From Mycolicibacterium peregrinum (GTDB lineage Bacteria; Actinomycetota; Actinomycetes; Mycobacteriales; Mycobacteriaceae), in assembly GCF_001665785.1 (NCBI RefSeq), contig NZ_LZSO01000027.1, positions 1 through 64,000 of the forward strand: a stretch of 64,000 nucleotides of DNA. Reading direction: 5' to 3'. Positions 43,405 through 52,000 of the stretch are shown piece by piece. A model generated the notes under the pieces. The model was not told where the DNA came from. It saw only the letters and a list, made by a program, of their open reading frames with translations, and did no database searches. Numbering within the stretch: position 1 is the stretch's first letter; every line of letters begins with the position of its first letter. The position numbers were made by a program, and so were the translations under genes.

Positions 43405-44694
43405 ATGGCCGCAACTCGTAACATGTGTCCGGTGGGGCAGCAATCGGATCCACTCGTCGGCACGATGCTCGACGGGCGCTATCGCGTGGACACCACCATC
43501 GCCACCGGTGGTATGTCCACGGTCTATCGCGGCCTCGACGTCCGCCTGGACCGCCCCGTGGCGCTGAAGGTGATGGACTCCCGCTACAGCGGCGACAGCC
43601 ACTTCCTGACCAGATTCGGACGCGAGGCCAAGGCCGTGGCCCGGTTGAAGGATCCTGGGCTGGTCGCGGTCTACGACCAGGGCGGCGGAGGCACACCTCA
43701 TCAGCCGCCTTTCCTCGTGATGGAACTGGTCGAGGGTGGCACGCTCCGCGAGCTGCTGGCCGAACGCGGCCCGATGCCCCCGCACGCGGTAGCCGCCGTC
43801 CTGGCTCCGGTGCTCGGCGGGCTCGCGGTGGCCCACCGCGCCGGCCTCGTACACCGCGACATCAAGCCCGAGAACGTCCTGATCTCCGACGACGGCGAGG
43901 TCAAGATCGCCGATTTCGGTCTGGTGCGCGCCGTCGCCGAGGCCAAGATCACCTCGACCAGCGTGATCCTGGGCACCGCGGCCTACCTGTCCCCCGAGCA
44001 GGTCAGTACCGGCGACGCCGATCCACGCAGCGACGTGTACGCCGTTGGCATCCTCACCTACGAACTGCTCACGGGAGTCACCCCGTTCACCGGGGACTCG
44101 GCGCTCACCGTGGCATACCAGCGCATGGACAACGATGTGCCCGCGCCGAGCGGGGTAATCGCAGGGGTGCCAACGCAATTCGACCAGTTCGTGCGCCGCG
44201 CCACGGCACGCGATCCGGGGCAGCGCTTCGCCGACGCCGACGAGATGCGAGCGGAACTGGCCGAGATCGTCGACGACCTCGGGCTGCCGGCATTCCGGGT
44301 GCCCGCACCGCAGCATTCCGCGCAGCACCTGGCCGCCACCCGCGTGCACGATCTCGGTGCCGCCCACGCCGGTCAGGCGGAGAGCGCCACCGTCGTGACG
44401 GCCGCACCACCGCCCCCGCCGATGGCGCCACCGGTCACCCCCGCACCGCGCCAGCCCACCCGCGAGATCACCCGCGACCAGCACGACTGGGCGCCGATCC
44501 CGGCCGGCCCCGAAGACGCCGAGTATTCTTTCGAGGCAGGGCAATTCGCCGGAATCGAGATGAGCGAGTTCCACTGGGCCCGGCAGCGCGCCAAACGGGC
44601 GCTGGCAATCTGGGTGATCGCGGTGCTCACGCTGACAGGCCTCGTGGCGGCCGCAGCATGGACGCTGGGCAGCCACGTGGCCGCACTGATCTAG
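43405..44694 (+). CDS. pknL: Ser/Thr protein kinase PknL
   Basis: A 429-residue membrane Hanks-type kinase. Gly-rich loop ATGGMSTVYRG, catalytic Lys55 in VALKVM, HRD at 150-152 (VHRDIKPEN), DFG at 170-172, an activation loop with candidate phospho-Thr 183/185 (KITSTSVILGTAAYLSPEQ) and the actinobacterial insert GTLRELLAERGPMPP. A juxtamembrane region (about 280-390) is Pro-rich, and a single TM lies near the C-terminus (WVIAVLTLTGLVAAAAW) with almost no extracellular domain, as in M. tuberculosis PknL. Its stop abuts the convergent aroG stop. Confidence 0.95.
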   Translation: MAATRNMCPVGQQSDPLVGTMLDGRYRVDTTIATGGMSTVYRGLDVRLDRPVALKVMDSRYSGDSHFLTRFGREAKAVARLKDPGLVAVYDQGGGGTPHQPPFLVMELVEGGTLRELLAERGPMPPHAVAAVLAPVLGGLAVAHRAGLVHRDIKPENVLISDDGEVKIADFGLVRAVAEAKITSTSVILGTAAYLSPEQVSTGDADPRSDVYAVGILTYELLTGVTPFTGDSALTVAYQRMDNDVPAPSGVIAGVPTQFDQFVRRATARDPGQRFADADEMRAELAEIVDDLGLPAFRVPAPQHSAQHLAATRVHDLGAAHAGQAESATVVTAAPPPPPMAPPVTPAPRQPTREITRDQHDWAPIPAGPEDAEYSFEAGQFAGIEMSEFHWARQRAKRALAIWVIAVLTLTGLVAAAAWTLGSHVAALI

Positions 44695-46092
44695 TTAACC
44701 CCGCAGCATCTCGGCGACAAGGAACGCCAACTCCAGACTCTGCTGGGTGTTGAGCCGCGGATCGCACGCGGTCTCGTAGCGGCCGCCCAGATCCGAATCG
44801 GAGATGTCCTGCGCCCCTCCGAGGCACTCGGTGACGTTCTCACCGGTGATCTCGACGTGGATGCCTCCGGGGTGGGTGCCCAGGGTGTTGTGCACCTCGA
44901 AGAACCCCTGCACCTCGTCGACGATGCGGTCGAAGTGGCGGGTCTTGTACCCGGTCGACGATTCGTGGGTGTTGCCGTGCATCGGGTCGCACTGCCAGAT
45001 CACCTGGTGACCCGTGGCCTGCACCTTCTCGATGAGAGGCGGCAGCAGATCGCGCACCTTGTTGTTGCCCATCCGCGTCACCAGCGTCAGCCGGCCGGGC
45101 TCGTTGTTCGCATCCAGCCGCTCGACGTACTCGACCGCCATCTCCGGCGTGGTCGTCGGCCCCAGCTTGATCCCGATCGGGTTGGCGATCACCTCGGCCA
45201 GTGCCACATGGGCCCCGTCCAGCTGACGCGTGCGTTCACCGATCCACAGGTAGTGCGCGGACTGGTTGTACAGCTTGCGCGGCCCGTCCGGGTTCTCCGC
45301 AGGATCGGCCAGCCGCAGCATCGCGCGCTCGTAGTCGATCACCAGCGCCTCGTGGCTGGCGAAGATGTCGGCAGTCTGCAGGTTACGGTCGGCCACCCCG
45401 CACGCGGACATGAACTTCAGGCCCCGGTCGATCTCCCCGGCCAACGCCTCGTACCGGGCCCCGGCGGGCGAGGTCCGGACGAACTCGCGGTTCCAGTTGT
45501 GCACCAGGTCCAACGACGCCAGCCCGGACGAGGTCAACGCGCGAACCAGGTTCATCGCAGCGCTGGCATTGGCGTAGGCCCGCACCAACCGCGACGGATC
45601 ATGCTCTCGCACCGCGGCATCCGGCGCGAAGCCGTTGACCATGTCACCGCGGTAGGACCGCAGGCCCAGCGCGTCCAGATCCGCCGACCGCGGCTTGGCG
45701 TACTGGCCGGCGATGCGGGCCACCTTGACCACCGGCATGCTGGCGCCGTAGGTCAGCACCACCGCCATCTGCAGCAAGGTGCGGATGTTGGCCCGGATGT
45801 GCGGCTCGGTGTTGTCGACGAACGTCTCGGCGCAGTCGCCGCCCTGCAGCAGGAAGGCCTCGCCGCGGGCGACGTCGGCCAGCAGGCCCTTGAGCTTCTC
45901 GATCTCCGACGGCACGGTGACCGGAGGCACGCTCTCCAGCACGGTACGCATGGCCTTGGCCGCGTCCGGGTCCCAGCTGGGCTGCTGCACGGCCGGCTTG
46001 GCCAGCGCCGCATCGAGCCGTTGACGCAGCTCGTCAGTCAGCGGAGGCAGTGGCGGCAGCTGGTCGATGGGGATGTCGACGGTCCAGTTCAC
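44695..46092 (-). CDS. aroG: class II 3-deoxy-D-arabino-heptulosonate-7-phosphate synthase
   Basis: A 465-residue DAHP synthase of the plant-like type II family (M. tuberculosis AroG is 462 residues). It joins PEP and erythrose 4-phosphate, the first step of the shikimate pathway. Motifs include LLQGGDCAETF (metal Cys), RAYANASAAMNLVRAL, KLGPTTTPE, RMGNNKVRD and WQCDPMHGNTHES. The GTG start at 46092 has TACCAT 6 nt upstream (minus strand 46104-46099), a leaderless signature. No other shikimate gene is adjacent. Confidence 0.97.
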   Translation of the reverse strand: MNWTVDIPIDQLPPLPPLTDELRQRLDAALAKPAVQQPSWDPDAAKAMRTVLESVPPVTVPSEIEKLKGLLADVARGEAFLLQGGDCAETFVDNTEPHIRANIRTLLQMAVVLTYGASMPVVKVARIAGQYAKPRSADLDALGLRSYRGDMVNGFAPDAAVREHDPSRLVRAYANASAAMNLVRALTSSGLASLDLVHNWNREFVRTSPAGARYEALAGEIDRGLKFMSACGVADRNLQTADIFASHEALVIDYERAMLRLADPAENPDGPRKLYNQSAHYLWIGERTRQLDGAHVALAEVIANPIGIKLGPTTTPEMAVEYVERLDANNEPGRLTLVTRMGNNKVRDLLPPLIEKVQATGHQVIWQCDPMHGNTHESSTGYKTRHFDRIVDEVQGFFEVHNTLGTHPGGIHVEITGENVTECLGGAQDISDSDLGGRYETACDPRLNTQQSLELAFLVAEMLRG

Positions 46093-46098
46093 CCGTTC

Positions 46099-46104
46099 AT
46101 GGTA
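46099..46104 (-). promoter_or_regulatory. aroG: -10 element of aroG (leaderless)
   Basis: Minus-strand TACCAT ends 6 nt before the GTG start at 46092; no ribosome binding site is visible. Confidence 0.5.
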
Positions 46105-46137
46105 GCCGCCGGTGAACGGCCGTTTTCAGGGCTTTAG

Positions 46138-46644
46138 TCACCCGGGTTGCCGCGCCGGCCTGAGCCCCTCACCCGTCATCAGCTGGAAACGGTGCAGATT
46201 GTGCCGTGCGTCGACGAGCGCGTCGTGCGCATCGGTCGGTCGTGCCGGCATCCGCGGCGAACCGCGCTCCTCCCAGAACTGGCGCAGCTCGCGGGTGAAC
46301 CGCGGCATCGCCGGAGGCAGGTCGGTCATCGGCCCCCACAGCTGACACAGCACCACGTGGTCGTAGGCGCCCACCCAGGCCCACAGCTCGATCGGTTCAT
46401 CACCGTCGATGTCGAAGAAATCCTCCAGCTCCGACCGGATCTGCCGCCGTGACCGCCACAGCTTCGACGACGGCGACGGCAGCTTGGGCAAAACGTGTTT
46501 GCGCACCCACCGACCGGCCCGGTCCGGATTGAATTCCGTCGAGATCGCGTAGTACTCACGACCGTCCTCGGCGGCCACGCCGATCGAGATCAACTCGATG
46601 GTGCGGCCGTCGTCGATGAACTCGGTGTCGTAGAAATAGCGCAT
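46138..46644 (-). CDS. DEDD-family 3'-5' exoribonuclease (Rv2179c-like)
   Basis: A 168-residue RNase-T-like nuclease. The metal-binding pair D6/E8 is in MRYFYDTEF, the second Asp is in AWVGAYDHVVL, and the final His/Asp pair is in THDALVDARHN-type AHDALVDARHN. The M. tuberculosis homologue Rv2179c has a solved structure and defines a small prokaryotic exoribonuclease family. It overlaps the upstream membrane-protein gene by 1 bp (TGATG), so the two are co-transcribed. Confidence 0.9.
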   Translation of the reverse strand: MRYFYDTEFIDDGRTIELISIGVAAEDGREYYAISTEFNPDRAGRWVRKHVLPKLPSPSSKLWRSRRQIRSELEDFFDIDGDEPIELWAWVGAYDHVVLCQLWGPMTDLPPAMPRFTRELRQFWEERGSPRMPARPTDAHDALVDARHNLHRFQLMTGEGLRPARQPG

Positions 46645-47519
46645 CAGGCGATCTGCTCCGTCTTCGTGGCCGGTGACTGCGACGGCGCGGGGGCCGCATG
46701 GATCTCGCGATCGAGCTGCGCGTCGACAGTGGCGTCATCGGGGAACTTCGGCATGCCGGTGATCGCGTCCTGCAACCACAGTTTGGCTTGCACCACGGGC
46801 CGGCGCAGCCAGCGCTCCCGCTCCAGGGCGCGGTGCATCTTGCGGGGTCGGCTGGTGTAGCGCCAGCGCGCCCACGGCGCATGCGGCCGCGACAGCCGCA
46901 CCGCGCCGACGAACAGCAACGGGGTGATGAACATGCCCACCAATCCGGTCCAGACCTTGCCTTTGAGCAGCACGACCACCGCCAGCGCCAAGGTCAGCAC
47001 CGCCACCGCGACCACGAGCGCGCGCACCGCGGGCGACTGGTCCTCGCGCCAGATATCGATATCAAAGAATGACAGCGGGTTGAAACCGAGGATCAACAGC
47101 CCCGCCACCGCGACCGCGGCGAACACCGCATCCACCGACGTGCGGCCGTCCTCGGCCCAGTACACGTCCGACAGATGCAGGATCAGTGCGAACTCGTCGA
47201 GCACCAGGGCCGCACCGATTCCGAAGAACACCGCGGCCACCGTGAACTCCGGTACACCGCCGTTGACCGCGAGCGTCACCATCGTCACGCCCGACACCAG
47301 GACCAGCACGACACCGATCACCATGTGGTGGATGTGCACGGAACCGTGTCCCATGTTGCGGGGCTGCCACCACCTGGGCGGCCGTTCGCTGTCGGCATTG
47401 CGGCGGATGTAACGCACCACGATGCGGGTCACGAAGAACGTGAGAATGAACGCAACCAGGCAGCACAGCAGCGGCAGGCGATCGCGCGTGAGGAAATCGA
47501 GGTGAACGGTCGCGTGCAC
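46644..47519 (-). CDS. polytopic membrane protein (Rv2180c-like)
   Basis: A 291-residue integral membrane protein with about seven hydrophobic segments. It has His-rich sequence GHGSVHIHHMVIG in the second segment and an acidic YWAEDGR loop. The C-terminal ~60 residues are cytoplasmic. The frame is open to 47642, but the GTG at 47519 has TAAGTT 8 nt upstream (minus strand 47533-47528) and starts just before the first TM. Function unknown. The histidine cluster could bind metal. It is divergent from the mannosyltransferase gene. Confidence 0.75.
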   Translation of the reverse strand: MHATVHLDFLTRDRLPLLCCLVAFILTFFVTRIVVRYIRRNADSERPPRWWQPRNMGHGSVHIHHMVIGVVLVLVSGVTMVTLAVNGGVPEFTVAAVFFGIGAALVLDEFALILHLSDVYWAEDGRTSVDAVFAAVAVAGLLILGFNPLSFFDIDIWREDQSPAVRALVVAVAVLTLALAVVVLLKGKVWTGLVGMFITPLLFVGAVRLSRPHAPWARWRYTSRPRKMHRALERERWLRRPVVQAKLWLQDAITGMPKFPDDATVDAQLDREIHAAPAPSQSPATKTEQIA

Positions 47520-47527
47520 GGACAGAG

Positions 47528-47533
47528 AACTTA
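47528..47533 (-). promoter_or_regulatory. -10 element of the Rv2180c-like gene (leaderless)
   Basis: Minus-strand TAAGTT ends 8 nt before the GTG at 47519. Confidence 0.4.
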
Positions 47534-47587
47534 CGCCGACCTGCGCGCGTCGCGAGTGCGGATGCGCCCTCTGCGAGTTGCCCCCGA

Positions 47588-47593
47588 TAGTCT
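47588..47593 (+). promoter_or_regulatory. -10 element of the Rv2181-like mannosyltransferase gene
   Basis: TAGTCT ends 9 nt before the ATG at 47603. A start near 47600 leaves almost no leader. The GAGG at 47597-47600 is too close to the ATG to act as a normal ribosome site. Confidence 0.4.
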
Positions 47594-47602
47594 GTTGAGG
47601 AC

Positions 47603-48916
47603 ATGAGTAAGCGGCAGTCGCCCGGCGGGGCTGGTTGGGCACCGACGATCGGGTGGCGGCTTTTCCAGTTGCTCACAGCGGCCGGGTTGATCCTGGTCGG
47701 CTGGAAGCTTCTGGGGCACGTGCCCTATCGCATCGACATCGACGTATATCGGATGGGCGGGCGGGCGTGGCTGGACAACCAGCCGCTGTACGCCGACGGC
47801 GCCAGTTTCCACACCCAGGGCGGTCTCGACCTGCCGTTCACCTATCCCCCGCTCGCGGCGATCATGTTCGCCCCGTTCGCCTGGCTCTCGTTACCCGCGG
47901 CCAGCGTGGCGATCACGGCCACCACACTGGTGCTGCTGATCGTCTCGATGGTCATCGTGCTGACCCGGCTGAACGTCTGGCCCGACACGACCATCACCTC
48001 CGAGCCCGCCTGGCTGCGGCGCAGCTGGCTGGCCGCCGCGCTCGTGGCGCCCGCGGTCATCTGGCTGGAACCGATCCGGTCGAACTTCGAGTTCGGGCAG
48101 ATCAACGTGGTGCTGATGACGCTTGTGGTCGCCGACTGCGTTCCGCGCCGCACGCCGTGGCCGCGCGGTGTGCTGCTGGGTTTGGCGATCGCGCTCAAAC
48201 TCACCCCCGCGGTGTTCCTGCTGTACTTCCTGTTGCGCCGCGACATCCACACGCTGCTGCGGACCGCCGCGGCTGCGGTGGTGGCGACGCTGGCGGGCTT
48301 TGTCCTGGCCTGGACGGACTCGATCGAGTACTGGACCGAGACAGTGCGCAACACCGACCGGATCGGTACGGCCACGCTCAACACCAACCAGAACATCGCA
48401 GGCACGCTCGCGCGGCTCGGTCTGTCTGAGGGTCCGCGGTTCGCCTTGTGGGTCGTGGCCTGCTTCGCGGTGTTGGCCCTGACGGTGTGGGCGGCCCGAC
48501 GGGTCCTGCGCTCTGGTGCCGATGAGGCGCCGGTGGTCGCACTGATCTGCGTCGCCATGTTCGGCCTGGTGGTGTCGCCGGTGTCGTGGTCACATCACTG
48601 GGTCTGGACGCTGCCGACCCTGTTGGTGACGGGTGTGCTCGCCTACCGGATGCGGAAGATCCCCCTGGCCGCGCTGTCGCTGGCCCTGGTGACCCTGATC
48701 GGACTCGCGCTGATGGTGTGGACGCCCATCGCATTGTTGACGCCCCACCACGAGACTGCCGCATCGTTGATGCGGCAGCTGGCCGGTGACGCCTACCTGT
48801 GGTGGGCCCTCGCAGTCATCGCGGTCATGGGTTTCGCGTGTGCCGCCCGGGCGGGTCAGACCACCGCTGAGCCCGCCGCCCCGCTGGTCCGGTTGACCGG
48901 GGGCGAAGCGGCCTAG
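47603..48916 (+). CDS. alpha-1,2-mannosyltransferase (Rv2181-like, LM/LAM branching)
   Basis: A 437-residue GT-C glycosyltransferase (DUF2029/GT87-type) with about ten TM helices. The acidic motif in the first extracytoplasmic loop is RIDIDVYRMGGRAW, which provides the catalytic Asp. The position and length match Rv2181, the polyprenyl-phosphomannose-dependent enzyme that adds alpha-1,2 mannose branches to the lipomannan/LAM core and caps. Conserved LEPIRSNFEFGQINVVLM and WSHHWVWTLP support the call. It overlaps the convergent acyltransferase gene by 4 bp. Confidence 0.88.
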   Translation: MSKRQSPGGAGWAPTIGWRLFQLLTAAGLILVGWKLLGHVPYRIDIDVYRMGGRAWLDNQPLYADGASFHTQGGLDLPFTYPPLAAIMFAPFAWLSLPAASVAITATTLVLLIVSMVIVLTRLNVWPDTTITSEPAWLRRSWLAAALVAPAVIWLEPIRSNFEFGQINVVLMTLVVADCVPRRTPWPRGVLLGLAIALKLTPAVFLLYFLLRRDIHTLLRTAAAAVVATLAGFVLAWTDSIEYWTETVRNTDRIGTATLNTNQNIAGTLARLGLSEGPRFALWVVACFAVLALTVWAARRVLRSGADEAPVVALICVAMFGLVVSPVSWSHHWVWTLPTLLVTGVLAYRMRKIPLAALSLALVTLIGLALMVWTPIALLTPHHETAASLMRQLAGDAYLWWALAVIAVMGFACAARAGQTTAEPAAPLVRLTGGEAA

Positions 48917-49656
48917 CCCGCTGCGGCGTGCGGAAGTCGGGACGCCGGCTTGGTCGTGTCGACCGGCTGACCGTTGGTCTGCTGCGCGCGCTCCTTGATG
49001 GCGGCGGCGTAGATGTCGACATACTCCTGACCGGACAGGTCCATCAGGTCGTACATGACCTCGTCGATCACGGCGCGCTCGATGAAGCGGTTGCCGGCCA
49101 GGCCGTCGAACCGGCTGAAGTCCATTGGCTTGCCGAACCTGACCTCGACCCGGCCGAACCGCAACCCTTTCGATCCCGGCGGGTTCACCACGTCGGTGCC
49201 GACCATGGCCACCGGGATCACCGGCACCCCGGTCTCAAGGGCCAGCCTGGCCAGTCCGGTCTTGCCCTTGTACAGGCGGCCGTCGGGCGAGCGGGTGCCT
49301 TCGGGATACATGCCGAGCAGCTTGCCCTCGCCGAGGATCCGCGCACCGGTGGTCAGTGCGGCCTGCGCCGAGTCCGCGTCGGTGCGGTCGATCGGCACCT
49401 GGCCGACGACGGTGTAGAACCAGGCCAGGAACCGGCCCTTGATCCCGGTGCCGGTGAAGTACTCCTGCTTGGCCAGGAACGTGATGCGGCGGCTGACCAC
49501 CAGCGGCAGGTAGAAGCTGTCCATCACCGCTAGGTGGTTACTGGCCAGGATGGCCGGGCCATCGGTCGGAACATGTTCCAGCCCAGTGATTTTCGGCCGC
49601 CCGAGGACGGCCAGCAAGGGGCCCAACAGGATGTACTTGAACAGCCAATACCACAT
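48913..49656 (-). CDS. 1-acyl-sn-glycerol-3-phosphate acyltransferase-like protein (Rv2182c-like)
   Basis: A 247-residue PlsC-domain protein. The HX4D catalytic motif is NHLAVMDSF (H41, D46) and the acceptor-binding motif is PEGTRS. An N-terminal hydrophobic segment WLFKYILLGPLLAVLG anchors it to the membrane. It should acylate lysophosphatidate or a related lipid. The frame is open to 49713, but the ATG at 49656 has a strong GGTGGAGGG site and a PlsC-like N-terminus. It may supply phosphatidate for PIM/LAM anchors made by its neighbours (inference). Confidence 0.88.
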   Translation of the reverse strand: MWYWLFKYILLGPLLAVLGRPKITGLEHVPTDGPAILASNHLAVMDSFYLPLVVSRRITFLAKQEYFTGTGIKGRFLAWFYTVVGQVPIDRTDADSAQAALTTGARILGEGKLLGMYPEGTRSPDGRLYKGKTGLARLALETGVPVIPVAMVGTDVVNPPGSKGLRFGRVEVRFGKPMDFSRFDGLAGNRFIERAVIDEVMYDLMDLSGQEYVDIYAAAIKERAQQTNGQPVDTTKPASRLPHAAAG

Positions 49657-49743
49657 GGACCCTCCACCTTGTGCGCACCGCGCAATGCTCTGCGACAACT
49701 GTACCCAGGCCATGTTGTGGCTACCACATCAAGCCCTGAATGC

Positions 49744-49760
49744 CCGCTGAGTCTCAGCGG
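49744..49760 (-). terminator. hairpin between the Rv2183c-like and PlsC-like genes
   Basis: CCGCTGA-GTC-TCAGCGG is a perfect 7-bp stem 23 bp after the Rv2183c-like stop; there is no U-tract. A perfect 9-bp tandem repeat (TGCTCAATC twice, 49771-49788) overlaps that gene's last codons. Confidence 0.4.
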
Positions 49761-49782
49761 TGCAGCAAACTGCTCAATCTGC

Positions 49783-50175
49783 TCAATCTTCCACGGTGAC
49801 CGGGATGTGCTGGTAGCGGCCGGGAGACGGCGGGGGCGGGTTATCGTCGGGCGGCGGCACGTCCGGTCCCCCGTCGGGTGACGGGCTACCGCCCTCGGCA
49901 CCGCCATCTCCGTCGTCGTCGAGGACCGCTCGGATCACCGTCAGCAGAGCTACGCTGTGCTCGGCGATGACGGACAGGAGCGGATGCTGCTCGCCGTTGA
50001 CCACCGCCGCGAGCGCACACACCGGGCACCACACCTGCTGACACTTGCCCGGGCCGCTGTCTGCCGACGCCGCAAAGTTGGCCGCTGCCAACCGCACCGC
50101 CGGATCCAGCCGGTCGAGGATTTCCTGCGCCAATTGCCGCAGCTCCGAACCCAGCTCGGGATGAGACCCCGTCAT
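49783..50175 (-). CDS. hypothetical protein with Cys cluster (Rv2183c-like)
   Basis: A 130-residue protein of unknown function. The N-terminal half is helical with a Cys cluster KCQQVWCPVC (C45, C50, C53) that could bind a metal. The C-terminal 45 residues are Pro/Gly/Asp-rich and probably disordered. The ATG at 50175 overlaps the ArsA-like ATPase stop by 4 bp, so it is the third gene of the Rv2185c-Rv2184c-Rv2183c operon. Confidence 0.8.
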   Translation of the reverse strand: MTGSHPELGSELRQLAQEILDRLDPAVRLAAANFAASADSGPGKCQQVWCPVCALAAVVNGEQHPLLSVIAEHSVALLTVIRAVLDDDGDGGAEGGSPSPDGGPDVPPPDDNPPPPSPGRYQHIPVTVED

Positions 50176-51446
50176 GCCGGCCACACCTCCGGGTTCGGAC
50201 GAAAACGTACGGTCAGCTCGCCACCGCGCAGTTGGGCATCCGTCACGATGCACCGACGCAGGACGGAGGCCAACCGCACGCGGCGACGCATGCCTGCGAC
50301 GCCGATGATCAAGTCGTCATCGACGCGGCCCAGCGTGAGGCCGGCCGAATCGATCTGCGGCAACTCTAGCCGCAATCGGTACACCGCTTCGAGTCCAGAC
50401 CCCGACTCCCGATCGACGATCGGCCGCAGCGGTCCCGGCGGCGGTGATCCGTCGCGCCGTCGGGCGCTGTCGATCAGCTCCCCCAGCGCCTTGGGACCGA
50501 TCGGTTCGCCCGGCACGTGCGGTACGAGCACCAGCTGCACGTCCCCGATCGTGGCGTCGAGTTCGTCGAGCACGGTCTGCTGCTCGGCGATCCGCTCGCC
50601 GTACCAGTCGAAGGCGGGGTGAGCCGGAAGGTTCTGGTACTCGAACGAATCATCTTGTACCAAAATCTGATTGACGATGATCTCGCCCACCTCGACGCCC
50701 ATCAGGGCAAGCGATCCCAGGGTCCGGGAGGCCTCGGCCGCCACCACCCGCTCCGGGGTGAGCACCAGATGTGCGCTCACCCGTGAGCCGTCGGTGAGCA
50801 AGGTGCCGAGCCTGCGGATACCGGCATCCACCTGTTCGATCAGGTCCACGATGGCCGCACTTACCGCATCCGGTGAGCCCGACAGTCTGCGGTGCCGCGG
50901 CCAGGCCCGCTCCAGATACAGGCCGAACGTCTCGGGCAGCGTCAGCATCCGCAGCGCATCGGCGGTCGAGGCGCAGTCCACCACGACGTGATCCCAACGA
51001 CCCGAATCGGCGAGCTCACCCACCTCGTGCAACCCGAGCACTTCCTGGATTCCCGGAAGCGCCGAAAGTTCCTCTGGCGCAACGTCTCCCAGATCCGACT
51101 CGGGAAACCGGGCCGCCAACGGGCCGGCCGTGGAGACCCAGCGCGCACCCAGCAGTGCCAGCGTGTCCAACGCGAGGGCGTCCAGGACACCGCCCATGCC
51201 GGTCAGTCCCGTGTCCAGATCACTGAGCACCCGGGTTGGCGCGCGCTGCCCGGTGGGAGCCAGCGCGATCCCGAGGACATCGCCGGTCGAATGCGCCTGA
51301 TCGGTGGACACGATCAGCACCCGCCGGCCGGCAGCGGCGTCGCGAACCGCGGTGGCTGTCGCCAGCGTCGACTTACCTACGCCGCCCTTGCCGACAAACA
51401 GGCTGATCCTCGCAGGAGAAGGTGTGCTCCCATCCGGCGAAGTCAC
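50172..51446 (-). CDS. ArsA/Get3-like P-loop ATPase (Rv2184c-like)
   Basis: A 424-residue ATPase of the SIMIBI class. The deviant Walker A GKGGVGKST is at 19-27, followed by VLIVSTDQAHSTGDVL (switch I/A-type Asp) and VDCASTADALRML (switch II). A C-terminal ~90-residue beta-rich segment resembles the HSP20-like domain found in actinobacterial ArsA relatives. No arsenical Cys triad is evident, so protein or lipid handling is likelier than arsenite transport. It overlaps genes on both sides by 4 bp. Confidence 0.85.
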   Translation of the reverse strand: MTSPDGSTPSPARISLFVGKGGVGKSTLATATAVRDAAAGRRVLIVSTDQAHSTGDVLGIALAPTGQRAPTRVLSDLDTGLTGMGGVLDALALDTLALLGARWVSTAGPLAARFPESDLGDVAPEELSALPGIQEVLGLHEVGELADSGRWDHVVVDCASTADALRMLTLPETFGLYLERAWPRHRRLSGSPDAVSAAIVDLIEQVDAGIRRLGTLLTDGSRVSAHLVLTPERVVAAEASRTLGSLALMGVEVGEIIVNQILVQDDSFEYQNLPAHPAFDWYGERIAEQQTVLDELDATIGDVQLVLVPHVPGEPIGPKALGELIDSARRRDGSPPPGPLRPIVDRESGSGLEAVYRLRLELPQIDSAGLTLGRVDDDLIIGVAGMRRRVRLASVLRRCIVTDAQLRGGELTVRFRPNPEVWPA

Positions 51447-51880
51447 TCAGCCTCGGCTCGTTTCTTGAGGTCTTTGAGCGCAGTGTCGGTGAGCCTGCGC
51501 TCAGCCTTGCGCTTGAGCAACCCGATCATCGGGATGATGAGGTCGACCGACAACTCGTAGGTGACCTCCGTGCCGGATCCCTTGGGCGCCAAGCGGTATG
51601 CCCCCTCAAGCGACCGCAGTAACGAACTGGACACCAAGGACCAGGTCACCGAGGTGCGATCAGCGGGCCACACGTAGGCCAGCACCATCGTGTCCTTGAG
51701 CACCGCAGCGTCGAGCACCAATCTGGCGGTCTTGGGATTCCCCTGCGCGTCGGTCTCCAGGACCTCGGCTTCCTTGTACTCGGCGACCCATTGCGGATAC
51801 GAGCCGATATCGGCGATGACATCCATCACCGTCACCGGATCGGCGTCGATGTAGATGGTCTGTGTCGTCTTGTCGGCCAC
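51443..51880 (-). CDS. SRPBCC/START-like lipid-binding protein (Rv2185c, TB16.3-like)
   Basis: A 145-residue polyketide-cyclase/START-like fold. It begins MADKTTQTIYIDADPVTVMDVIADI, the usual first strand and helix, and ends in the long C-terminal helix that closes the hydrophobic pocket (IPMIGLLKRKAERRLTDTALKDL, described by position). The start is a GTG. It is first in the operon with the ArsA-like ATPase. The 120-bp region upstream has two tandem GC-rich hairpins (51897-51910 and 51922-51938). The ligand is unknown. Confidence 0.85.
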   Translation of the reverse strand: MADKTTQTIYIDADPVTVMDVIADIGSYPQWVAEYKEAEVLETDAQGNPKTARLVLDAAVLKDTMVLAYVWPADRTSVTWSLVSSSLLRSLEGAYRLAPKGSGTEVTYELSVDLIIPMIGLLKRKAERRLTDTALKDLKKRAEAE

Positions 51881-52000
51881 CGCATCGCCCTATCTCCCCG
51901 CACGCGGGGTTCCCCTACTTCCCCCGCCCCGCGGGGGTGCCCTGGCTCTCGCCGAGAAATCTACCCTCCCGCAGATAGACCCGGTCAAACACGCCAGACG

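Noticed and set aside
43387..44676. Long upstream extension of the Rv2175c-like frame
   Set aside because: It is antisense to pknL, whose kinase motifs are complete. The homologous protein starts near 43386.
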